Assembly (NCBI GenBank): GCA_007135635.1
Contig: SLIO01000496.1
Location: forward strand, 1 to 12,284
Origin: Methylomicrobium sp.
GTDB taxonomy: Bacteria > Pseudomonadota > Gammaproteobacteria > Methylococcales > Methylomonadaceae
Direction of reading: 5' to 3'
DNA: 12,284 bases
Within the stretch, counting starts at the first letter, position 1; the number at the start of each line of letters is the position of its first letter. This document shows positions 1 through 6,828 of this stretch, in pieces. The position numbers and the translations under genes were made by a program. The notes beneath the pieces are model-generated. The model was given only the letters and a program-made list of their open reading frames with translations. It was not told where the DNA came from and ran no database searches.

Positions 1-499
1 CGACGACGACCGGAATCCCGTTGATCAATAATACGATATCGGGAATCTTGGTTTCTCGATGATGAATCCGGAACTGATGGGTGACCACGTAACGGTTATT
101 GCTCAAATCGTCGAAATCCAGCAAACGCACCGGCACATGGCGATTTTTTTCGCCGAACGGCATGGTCTTTTCGCCGCCGAGCCATTTGAAGAACTCTTCA
201 TTGGCTTTGACCAAACCGATTTGATTCACCGAAATCAAAATGGCCCGCAGCTTGTAAATCAATTCATCGGCCAGTTCCGGGCGTTGATTGATTTCCGGAT
301 TCAAACGCAGCAAGGCGGCTTTGAGATCGCTTTCCACCAACACTTCGTTGATGCCGCGCGGCAGTTCTTCGGCGGATTGATACAGCCATTGCATGCCATA
401 CCCCGCCTTGGGATCGGCCACCTTGCCGGCATTCAGATTCATGCCGCTGATTTGGTGGATGATGTAATGCTCGACGCTGTTGAGTTCGGTGAAGGCCAT
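1..499 (-). CDS. hsdR: Type I restriction enzyme R subunit, N-terminal part (runs off the window)
   Basis: The minus strand from the ATG at 499 is open for 166 codons and runs off the window edge. The peptide starts MAFTELNSVEHYIIHQISGM and reaches KIPDIVLLINGIPVVV, which is the usual HsdR nuclease-domain approach: an aspartate (in IPDIVLL) before the NGIP strand, with the following E-x-K expected just outside the window. HsdR is the ATP-driven translocase and endonuclease subunit that works with HsdM and HsdS. Its ATG lies two bases after the last hsdS stop codon, so it would be the last gene of the hsdM-TA-hsdS-hsdR operon. No clear Shine-Dalgarno sequence is seen. No lesion is visible in this part, unlike its partners; the helicase part cannot be judged. 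A plus-strand frame of 149 codons over the same bases (59-505) is a shadow. Confidence 0.88.
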   Translation of the reverse strand, partial: MAFTELNSVEHYIIHQISGMNLNAGKVADPKAGYGMQWLYQSAEELPRGINEVLVESDLKAALLRLNPEINQRPELADELIYKLRAILISVNQIGLVKANEEFFKWLGGEKTMPFGEKNRHVPVRLLDFDDLSNNRYVVTHQFRIHHRETKIPDIVLLINGIPVVV

Positions 500-501
500 G
501 G

Positions 502-1726
502 TTAAAAGATTTGGTTGATCAGTGATTTTCTAAGGTTTATGGCGCATGAAATTTGCTTTTTCAGAATATTTAAAGTTTTTGCAATTTCTGAAATTTGTTG
601 AACGATTTTTCTTTGCTCTGCAAGGCTTGGAAGCACAATTGGAAATTCTTTAAAAATACTTAGATTGATATGCGGGACACCCGTGCTGATAGTAACAACT
701 TTTAGGTGGCATCTGGCTCGAATTGATAGCAAGTAATAGTAAACAAACTCCGGGAGTGCTTTAGATTTATCTACAGTCAATTTCATCTGACTTTGAGACA
801 CAACATATCTATCGAACTTTGCGTCATTCGGGATTAATCCAACCTGTCCTAATGTTCCCCGTTGAGTAACAATTACATCCCCCGGATAGGCCATATTTTG
901 TTTCAATGTTTTTGCCTTCTCTTCTGAAACATAAACGAATCCAGAATCAATAAATTCTGTTTCTCCCTCCGATAAATTATTTCCTCTGAGAACAGGAATT
1001 CCTAGAGAATCAATATAGTAACTTCCACTAAGATTCGAGCCAAACGGACCACCGACACAAGAGTACTTTGATGACGCCGCTATTTCCCTAATAGTAGTCT
1101 TCAAATACTGTCTTCTAGACGTATGATTGTGTTCATTAAACGAAATACTTTCTTCAAAGACGCTATTTTTAGAGTTAAATTTCTTAAATAAAGTTGACCA
1201 AGTCTTTCAACCATTTCATCCATAGCCCAAAGCAATTCAGCCAATTTCGCTTGCTGGGCTTTGGGCGGCAGCAAAAATTCATAATTGGCTATATCCTTCC
1301 AGTTGATGTAGGGGTTCACCGAACCTTTAGAATTACGAATCGAGTGTTCGGCAAAGCCCTCTGAAAGCATGACGAATGGCAGCAGCCGTTTGTCAATCTT
1401 GGCTTCGTTGGCTTTAAGGTAATGCCGTCAAAATGCGCGACTACGACTTTTCTTAAATAGGTTCTTCTGGAACCATAAAGAATATCGCCTTCTTCAAACT
1501 TTCGGATAAAAGCCGGCCCCAAATATTCATCGGTTAATTCGCCCCATTCTCTGATGTGCAGGTCTTCCGAACCCATATGTTCGCCTTTGACATAGCGAGT
1601 CAATTCGGTGTTATCACGGTCAACCGATTCTTTTTGCTGAATGGCGACATCGCCAAATTTAACCAGCTGCCAATCGCTTCGATCCAATTGAAGCTCTGTT
1701 GCTTGTTCCATTACAAAATCATCCAT
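502..1726 (-). pseudogene. hsdS: Type I restriction enzyme specificity subunit, split into three frames
   Basis: HsdS chooses the target sequence through two target-recognition domains (TRDs) joined by helices. Three successive minus-strand frames together give about 410 residues, a normal HsdS length. Frame one, from the ATG at 1726 (a TTG at 1750 is an alternative), holds TRD1: WQLVKFGDVAIQQ, then GDILYGSRRTYLRKVVVAHF, then DGIT near 1420, where it leaves the family pattern. Frame two continues with KANEAKIDKRLLPFVMLSEG and the central region PPKAQQAKLAELLWAMDEMV, ending at TGA 1101-1103. Frame three (TTG 1104 to TAA 502) holds TRD2 (GGPFGSNL, IPVLRGNNL, GDVIVTQRGTLGQVG) and the distal region ending LPSLAEQRKIVQQI. 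The residues usually found between FDGI and the LLPFVM stretch look partly missing, so the first lesion is probably a deletion of roughly 19 bases. One extra T at TTT 1103-1105 would join frames two and three. The last fragment could instead be a TTG-started half-subunit. Confidence 0.85.
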
Positions 1727-1761
1727 TTTATTTATTTTGGTAGTCTTCAAAGGTTACGGCG

Positions 1762-2049
1762 CTATCGATCAACCCAATAATCCGGTTTTCTGTGTTGATG
1801 TGTGACGGCAATGATTAAAATATGATCTTATTCCAGCGAATAAATAAGCTTGTAGGGGAATTTGTGCATGACATATTTTCGGATGCCATTTTGTTCTGAC
1901 GGCCAGGCATCGGGATATTGAATAATACGTTTAATGGCGCTTTTGACTTCCTGTTGAAAGCGTTTGCCTAAACCGGAAAATTCCAATTCGTAATAGTCAA
2001 TGGCATCCAATAACTCTAATCTAGCCAGCTCGGTAAAAACGACCTTCAT
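1762..2049 (-). pseudogene. ParE/RelE-family toxin with a premature stop codon
   Basis: The reading frame from the ATG at 2049 gives MKVVFTELARLELLDAIDYY, then GLGKRFQQEV and FPYKLIYSLE, the pattern of the ParE/RelE toxin fold. It stops at a TAA at 1828-1830 after 73 residues. The same frame continues past that stop with DHILIIAVTHQHRKPDYWVD and R, then TAG at 1762-1764, which is the expected C-terminal beta strand and tail of this family. A single G-to-T change of a GAA codon would explain the stop. The intact protein would have 95 residues. Its ATG overlaps the antitoxin TGA (ATGA, 2046-2049), so the pair is translationally coupled. Toxins of this family either cut mRNA on the ribosome or poison gyrase; the sequence does not say which. 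Losing the last strand probably disables the toxin, although a shortened product could still be made. Confidence 0.85.
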
Positions 2050-2255
2050 GATTGATCGCTGAAGATTTCTTCCATTGGAACCCCTTTTAATCGCCCTTCC
2101 CGATACGCCGTTAAACGTTTATCGGCTTCAGCATTCCATACTTCATTCACTTCGCTATCGGGTTTGTCGAGACTGTTTAACAAGGCATCGATAATCGAAA
2201 ATTTTTCCGAGGCTTTGAGTTGCAGTGCTTCGGTTAATAGTTGTTGCGAATTCAT
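2046..2255 (-). CDS. Addiction-module antitoxin, TIGR02574/Unstab_antitox-like
   Basis: This encodes a small acidic protein of 69 residues starting MNSQQLLTEALQL and containing LKASEKFSIIDALLNSLDKP, then EADKRLTAYREGRLKGVPME at the C-terminus. This is the pattern of the short unstable antitoxins paired with ParE/RelE-type toxins; the C-terminal part normally wraps around the toxin. The ATG at 2255 is preferred over the one at 2261 because AGAGGA (2261-2266) then lies five bases upstream; with the earlier ATG it would touch the start codon. The gene begins 12 bases after the hsdM stop and its TGA overlaps the toxin ATG. It therefore depends on the hsd operon for transcription unless a promoter lies inside hsdM. 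It is intact while its toxin is not, so it may now be an orphan antitoxin. Confidence 0.85.
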   Translation of the reverse strand: MNSQQLLTEALQLKASEKFSIIDALLNSLDKPDSEVNEVWNAEADKRLTAYREGRLKGVPMEEIFSDQS

Positions 2256-2260
2256 GGTCA

Positions 2261-2266
2261 TCCTCT
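2261..2266 (-). promoter_or_regulatory. Shine-Dalgarno sequence of the antitoxin gene
   Basis: AGAGGA on the minus strand lies five bases before the ATG at 2255. It decides between two in-frame ATG codons six bases apart, favouring the downstream one. It sits immediately after the hsdM stop codon (2268-2270). Confidence 0.6.
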
Positions 2267-2267
2267 T

Positions 2268-3745
2268 TCAGCTTGATGTCAGCGAATCGAATAGCCGCTG
2301 CATACTGTTGTTTAATTGTACCGACGCATCTTGCCAATTTTGGTAAGCTTGTGCAAAGGAAATGTCATCGCCGGCATTTTGTTTCTTGACGTAAAAATTG
2401 ATATTCATATTACCGTCTTGCGCCAGGATTTCTTCCAGGGTTGCGACCTTGGCGAAATGCGGACTATCGACAAAATCAGAAAAGGCTTTATAGAGCTTGT
2501 TGATATGCTCATCCGCTAAATAAGCTTGCCCTTTGTTTTCGATGAAGTCTTCTTTGCCATTTACGAACAATACCTTACCTTTTCGTTCCGTCGGTTTATT
2601 GGTATTGCCTACCAAAATCATGGCTTCCATTGGAGAGTTATAAAACAAATTTGCTCCCAAGCCAATGACTGCTTCGATTTGATCGGAAGCAACCATCTTC
2701 CGCCGCATTTCCGCTTCCGCGTCCCTGAATAAAATGCCGTGGGGCCAAAGAATGACAAAACGTCCATTGTCTTTATCCAGGCTTTGATGAATATGCTGCT
2801 GAAACGCATAATCGGCGCAACCTTGCGGCGGCGTACCCCATAGATTACGCCCGTAAGGATCGCTTTCGAAGGCTTTGCGGTCCCAGGCTTTGATCGAGTA
2901 CGGTGGATTGGCGAGAATGACATTGAAGGTCTTCAATTCGTCGTTTTCCAGGGAAGCCGGATGAGTCAAGGTATTGCCGCGCACGACGCTGAATTCTTCG
3001 ATGCCGTGCATGAACATGTTCATGCAGGCAATCGCGGAGGTGAGTAGGTTGATCTCCTGGCCGTACAGCTTGAGAGTTCGGTATTCCTTGCCTTCCTCCT
3101 TGAAATTCAGCGCGCAATTCAGCAGCAAACCGCCGGAACCGCAATCGGATCATAGACGCTTTCGCCAGACTGCGGGTCCATGATCAGCGTCATCAGTTTG
3201 ACCACGGTGCGATTGGTATAAAACTCGGCGGCGGTATGGCCGCTGTCGTCGGAGAATTCCTTGATCAGATATTCGTAAGCATTGCCCAATTGATCATCCG
3301 GCACATTGCCGATATTGAGCTTTTGCTGGGAAAAATGCTCGATCAGGTTGGTGAGAATGGCATCGGACAAGCGGTCTTTGTTGGTCCAACTGGCATCGCC
3401 GAAAATGCCGAACAATGTATCCGGGTTGGCTTGCTCGATGGCTCGCATGGCCTCTTGCAAAGCGGAACCGATGTTGACGGTCTTCTCGCGCACATCGTTC
3501 CAATGCGCACCGTCAGGAATCTGGAAATGATGGTTTTCGGCGAATGCAGCGTATTCCATATCGCCATCGCTTTCCGCCAAGGCGTTTGCGAACTCCTCAT
3601 CTTACACATCGGATATTCGTTTGAAAAACAGTAGTGGGAATATGTAGACCTTGAAATCGGATGCATCGACCGGGCCTTTCAGGATCCAGGCGGCTTTAGA
3701 TAAATATTGTTCTAACTGAGAGAGTGGGAGTTTGGTTTCAATCAT
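2268..3745 (-). pseudogene. hsdM: Type I DNA methyltransferase subunit with a nonsense codon and a frameshift
   Basis: HsdM is the N6-adenine methyltransferase subunit. The frame from the ATG at 3745 reads PLSQLEQYLSKAAWILKGPV and IFPLLFFKRISDV, then meets TAA at 3602-3604 (codon 48). It continues in frame with DEEFANALAESDGDMEYAAF, so the family residue here, usually Y, has become a stop. Near 3145 the SAM-binding motif DPTCGSGG reads DPIAVPAV; restoring one base (CCGATTGC to CCGACTTGC) recovers DPTCGSGGLLLNCA. The second frame then runs to 2268 with the catalytic motif NPPY (2898-2909), the GCADYAFQQHI segment and the usual C-terminus. Repaired, the protein would have 492 residues, normal for HsdM. 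Two independent lesions argue for a real pseudogene rather than one sequencing error, but raw reads would settle it. Internal restarts might yield fragments without methylase activity. Confidence 0.9.
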
Positions 3746-3786
3746 TGAATAAAAGACTGTCCCTGAGACTGGAGTGAATTTGGTAC

Positions 3787-3792
3787 ATTATA
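3787..3792 (-). promoter_or_regulatory. Probable -10 box of the hsd operon
   Basis: The minus strand reads TATAAT exactly (plus strand ATTATA), 41 bases upstream of the hsdM ATG. No convincing -35 hexamer is present at the usual distance (the 17-base position gives CCTTAT), so this is a candidate only. The rest of the stretch between hsdM and epmA (3746-4048) shows no gene; beyond this box it holds only the two palindromes at 3964-4014. Confidence 0.4.
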
Positions 3793-3963
3793 GCGAATTT
3801 CCTTGATTTATAAGGTTCTAATCTTTCAAATCAAATCGTGCCGTTATTTGAATATCGTTATGACTAGCGCGATGTCTTGTCGTGTTAATGTCCATACCGA
3901 TTTTGAGTTGCGGCCAAAGCTAGCAATGTAAGAACTGAATAACCCTTCTCTTTCACTTTGTAG

Positions 3964-3983
3964 CGCGAAGCTAGAGCTTCGCG
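3964..3983. repeat. REP-like palindrome, first of a pair
   Basis: CGCGAAGCT and AGCTTCGCG form perfect 9-base arms around a two-base centre (AG). It lies about 65 bases after the epmA stop and is followed 7 bases later by a second hairpin. No T-run follows on either strand, so a simple intrinsic terminator is unlikely. A tandem pair of palindromes between genes is typical of dispersed REP-like elements that can stabilise or end transcripts; this assignment is an inference. Confidence 0.6.
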
Positions 3984-3990
3984 TATCTCT

Positions 3991-4014
3991 TTTCCCAAGC
4001 TGGAGATTGGGAAA
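3991..4014. repeat. REP-like palindrome, second of a pair
   Basis: TTTCCCAA and TTGGGAAA form perfect 8-base arms around the eight-base loop GCTGGAGA. If the A at 4006 were C, the stem would extend to CCCAAGCT/AGCTTGGG, so this looks like a slightly decayed copy of a longer palindrome. The first palindrome shares the AGCT-x-AGCT style core. It ends 34 bases after the epmA stop on the transcribed strand. Confidence 0.55.
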
Positions 4015-4048
4015 CAGCGAGAACCTCTTTCGTCTTTCTTCTTTTCCA

Positions 4049-5032
4049 TCAAGCCCTATCAACCGGAAATGCCAAGACTTGCTCAATCGATTCAGCACCG
4101 GTCATGACCATCAATAAACGATCCAAACCGATGGCCATACCCGAACAATCGGGCAAACCTGACTCGAGCGCCCGCAAGAAGCGCCGATCTTTGTCGACAG
4201 GCGGCAGCCCATTGCAAGCTCTAAATTCGATTTCCTTATCGAAACGGGCCTCCTGCTCGTCGGCATTACATAATTCGTAAAAACCGTTACCCAATTCCAC
4301 GCCGTCAATAAAAATCTCGACACGGTCGGTTATTGCGGGATTATCGGCATTCAGGCGCGCAAGTGACGATTGACAAGCCGGAAATCCATAAACCATGCTT
4401 AAATGGTCTTCTCCCAGATGAGGTTGCACGCAATGACTGAAAAGAAAATCCAGCCAGAGCGCATGATCGTTTTCACAAATCGAAACGGCTTCTGGCAAGC
4501 CTGCGCGCTCGGCAAATCCCCGATAAACTGAGGCCGAAAACGTCAGCGGATCGAGGCCGGTATAATTTCGAAAAATCTCTTGGTAATGAACGGTATGCGT
4601 TTGCTGAAGTGTTCTAAAAGGCTTCGCAACAACTTGAATCAACCGGTCGATTTCCGCCATCAATTGAAATAAATCGAAGCCGACTCGATACCATTCGAGC
4701 AAAGTAAATTCGGGATTATGAAAACGGCCGGACTCGCCGTTTCTGAAAGCCTTACAGATTTGGTAAAACGAACCATAACCGGCTGCCAGCAAACGCTTCA
4801 TCGAAAATTCGGGCGAAGTCTGCAAATACAGCATCTGCCGATTCGGATGAAAGCAAAACTCGGTACTGAAAAAGGCTAACTGCGGATCTGTGCCGATGCC
4901 GTGGCAGAGGAGCGGTGTTTCAACTTCAAGTACATTCGATTCGTCGAAGAACCGGCGAATCGCAGCCAGCATTCGCGCCCGCTGACGCAAATGCTCCAAT
5001 GAACCGGTCGGTCGCCAATCGTCCGGCGTCAC
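4049..5032 (-). CDS. epmA: EF-P lysine ligase EpmA (GenX/PoxA/YjeA)
   Basis: EpmA is a stand-alone class II lysyl-tRNA-synthetase-like enzyme. It activates (R)-beta-lysine with ATP and transfers it to Lys34 of elongation factor P in the cytoplasm. Motif 2 is clear at residues 96-115 (FRNGESGRFHNPEFTLLEWY) and motif 3 in the last 30 residues (GMAIGLDRLLMVMTGAES, then AFPVDRA at the end). No N-terminal anticodon-binding domain is present, as expected. The start is taken as GTG 5032-5030, giving 327 residues, close to the 325 of the E. coli protein. The frame is open further upstream to 5287, but that part lies over efp and is not family-like. The GTG shares one base with the efp TAG, so the two genes are tightly coupled, with efp first. 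Enzyme and substrate are thus made from one transcript. Confidence 0.95.
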   Translation of the reverse strand: MTPDDWRPTGSLEHLRQRARMLAAIRRFFDESNVLEVETPLLCHGIGTDPQLAFFSTEFCFHPNRQMLYLQTSPEFSMKRLLAAGYGSFYQICKAFRNGESGRFHNPEFTLLEWYRVGFDLFQLMAEIDRLIQVVAKPFRTLQQTHTVHYQEIFRNYTGLDPLTFSASVYRGFAERAGLPEAVSICENDHALWLDFLFSHCVQPHLGEDHLSMVYGFPACQSSLARLNADNPAITDRVEIFIDGVELGNGFYELCNADEQEARFDKEIEFRACNGLPPVDKDRRFLRALESGLPDCSGMAIGLDRLLMVMTGAESIEQVLAFPVDRA

Positions 5033-5601
5033 TATTCTTTGACGCGCGAAACGTATTCGCCGGTACGGGTATCGACTTTGATCACTTCGCCGGTTTGCAC
5101 GAATAACGGGACGCGAACGACCGCGCCGGTTTCCAATACGGCAGGTTTGCCGCCGCCACCTGAAGTATCGCCGCGCACGCCCGGATCGGTTTCGGTAATC
5201 GCCAATTCGACAAAATTGGCAGGCGTCATTGATAAAGGTACATCGTTCCATAGCGTCACGGTACACATATCTTGATCCTTGAGCCAAAGGCCGGCATCGC
5301 CGACGGCCTTTTCATCAGCCTGATACTGTTCGAAAGTATCCGGAACCATGAAGTGACGAAATTGACCGTCGTTATAGAGGTATTGCATTTCGATATCGAC
5401 CACATCGGCGCCTTCTAAAGACTCGCCCGATTTAAACGTTCTTTCGATGACTCGTCCGGTTTTCAGATTTCTGATCTTAACCCGGTTGAATGCTTGGCCT
5501 TTTCCCGGCTTGACGAATTCGTTTTCGATAATCGCGGCGGGATCGCCGTCCAGCATAACTTTCAACCCGGCTTTAAATTCATTGGTACTAAATGTGGCCA
5601 T
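5032..5601 (-). CDS. efp: Translation elongation factor P
   Basis: EF-P binds between the P and E sites of the ribosome and speeds peptide bond formation at consecutive prolines. The ATG at 5601 is chosen because GAGGAA (5605-5610) lies just before it and because the protein then starts [20 protein letters not shown] with 189 residues, one more than in E. coli. The modified loop reads VKPGKGQAF with lysine at position 34, the residue that receives beta-lysine. The C-terminal OB domains follow, with [20 protein letters not shown] and the ending [12 protein letters not shown]. The epmA gene starts at its stop codon and epmB diverges on the other side, so substrate, ligase and aminomutase sit together. 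The frame is open upstream to 5748, but no start there has a ribosome site. Confidence 0.97.
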   Translation of the reverse strand: MATFSTNEFKAGLKVMLDGDPAAIIENEFVKPGKGQAFNRVKIRNLKTGRVIERTFKSGESLEGADVVDIEMQYLYNDGQFRHFMVPDTFEQYQADEKAVGDAGLWLKDQDMCTVTLWNDVPLSMTPANFVELAITETDPGVRGDTSGGGGKPAVLETGAVVRVPLFVQTGEVIKVDTRTGEYVSRVKE

Positions 5602-5658
5602 ATTTTCCTCACGACTGCCAATTAAGAATAAAGGATTAATTAAAAATAAAAGCTCGCC

Positions 5659-5666
5659 ATTATAAT
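5659..5666. promoter_or_regulatory. Shared -10 region for divergent efp and epmB
   Basis: ATTATAAT is palindromic and contains TATAAT on both strands (5661-5666 plus, 5659-5664 minus). It lies in the 102-base gap between the divergent efp and epmB starts, leaving a leader of roughly 30 bases to epmB and about 50 to efp. Neither strand has a strong -35 at 17 bases: the plus strand has only TTAATT at 19 bases, and the minus strand only TGTTTC. The flanks are AT-rich on the efp side. Confidence 0.45.
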
Positions 5667-5703
5667 AGACGCCCGAACTGTTAGAAACACGAAATCGCAC
5701 CCG

Positions 5704-6711
5704 ATGACCCAAAACCCTCCGTTTATCCCGAAAATTTCCTGGCAACAAGAGCTTGCCGAAGCCTTCACGACTATCGATGCGCTGTGCGCGTTTTTAGAAC
5801 TCGACCCAAAAAACTTACCGATATCGGAACAAGCCGCGAAGCAATTTTCACTGAAAGTACCGAAAAGCTTTGCCGAAAACATGTACAAAAACGACCCCAA
5901 CGATCCATTATTGCTTCAAGTACTGCCAATTCACGATGAAACCCTCGCCTACCCGGGCTTCAACGACGATCCGGTCGGCGATCTCATGGCTACCCGCGAA
6001 AACCATATTTTGCACAAATATCAAGGCCGGGTGTTGATGATCAATACCGGAACCTGCGCGATCAACTGCCGCTATTGCTTTCGTAGAAATTTTCCGTATG
6101 CCGATTACCAACTCGGACGCCAAAAACAAAACCGGGCCATCGAATATATTGCCAACGACCCAAGCATAACCGAAGTCATTCTCAGCGGTGGCGACCCTTT
6201 GTTATTGAGCGATAGCCGTCTAACCGAACTTATCGAGCAGCTAAATGCGATCGAACATCTAACCCGCATCCGCATTCATAGCCGCATCCCTATCGTGCTA
6301 CCGTCGCGCATCACTGATGAATTAATCAAAACCCTGAATACCGCGCGGCAAAGCGTTACGATCGTCATGCACTGCAATCATGCCAACGAAATAAGTCCCG
6401 CCGTAGAGACCGCTAGCCGTAAACTAAAGCATGCCGACATCATGATCTTCAATCAGGCTGTGTTGCTGAAAAACATCAACGACAATGCCGAGCAACTCTG
6501 CCGGCTCAGCGAAACTTTGTTTCGCAACGGCATCGTGCCTTACTATTTGCATTGTCTCGACAAGGCGACCGGTACCGGACATTTTGAAGTTTCCGAAGCG
6601 GAAACTTTAGGCTTATACGAAGCCATGCAAAAAAACCTACCGGGCTATCTAGTACCGAAATTGGTGAGAGAAGTGGCTGGGGCGCCTTATAAAAAACCGC
6701 TTACTCCATGA
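5704..6711 (+). CDS. epmB: L-lysine 2,3-aminomutase EpmB (YjeK), EF-P modification
   Basis: EpmB is a radical SAM and PLP enzyme that turns L-alpha-lysine into (R)-beta-lysine for EpmA. The 335-residue protein is close to the 342 of E. coli. The iron-sulfur cluster motif CxxxCxxC is present at residues 118, 122 and 125 ([11 protein letters not shown]), followed by the SAM-contact motif SGGDPL at 161-166 and the stretch [15 protein letters not shown]. The C-terminus reads [20 protein letters not shown], where one of the paired lysines (330 or 331) should hold PLP. The N-terminal half carries the usual [12 protein letters not shown] and GFNDDPVGD segments. It lacks the extra domains of true catabolic lysine 2,3-aminomutases, and the efp and epmA neighbours confirm the role. 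It diverges from efp; the ATG at 5704 has no good Shine-Dalgarno sequence but fits the family start. Confidence 0.95.
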   Translation: MTQNPPFIPKISWQQELAEAFTTIDALCAFLELDPKNLPISEQAAKQFSLKVPKSFAENMYKNDPNDPLLLQVLPIHDETLAYPGFNDDPVGDLMATRENHILHKYQGRVLMINTGTCAINCRYCFRRNFPYADYQLGRQKQNRAIEYIANDPSITEVILSGGDPLLLSDSRLTELIEQLNAIEHLTRIRIHSRIPIVLPSRITDELIKTLNTARQSVTIVMHCNHANEISPAVETASRKLKHADIMIFNQAVLLKNINDNAEQLCRLSETLFRNGIVPYYLHCLDKATGTGHFEVSEAETLGLYEAMQKNLPGYLVPKLVREVAGAPYKKPLTP

Positions 6712-6828
6712 CCCACCAGATGCAATATCATTTATAAATTATTTACTTGCCGGTCGAATTGCGGATAATTTCTCAACGAAAATAGTTACACCGAGTACAA
6801 TTAATAAAAACGGCCGAGATCCATTACG

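Noticed and set aside
59..505. Plus-strand frame of 149 codons over hsdR.
   Set aside because: The minus frame is a clear HsdR N-terminus; the plus frame is an antisense shadow with no family features.
1101..1106. Phase-variable homopolymer switching hsdS on and off.
   Set aside because: The run is only three T residues and the gene carries another lesion upstream, so slippage control is not supported.
1828..3604. TAA codons inside hsdM and the toxin might be recoded (read-through) rather than nonsense.
   Set aside because: The two positions align with different residue types, frameshifts occur in the same operon, and TAA ends other genes in the window normally (hsdS, BamE-like lipoprotein, transporter).
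3964..4014. Intrinsic terminator of epmA.
   Set aside because: Neither hairpin is followed by a T-run on the minus strand; a REP-like pair fits better.
5033..5287. N-terminal extension of epmA by 85 codons.
   Set aside because: It lies wholly within efp, is arginine-rich and unlike the family; GTG 5032 gives the normal length.
5602..5748. N-terminal extension of EF-P by 49 residues.
   Set aside because: It crosses the promoter region and epmB start; the ATG at 5601 has a good ribosome site and gives the standard length with Lys34.
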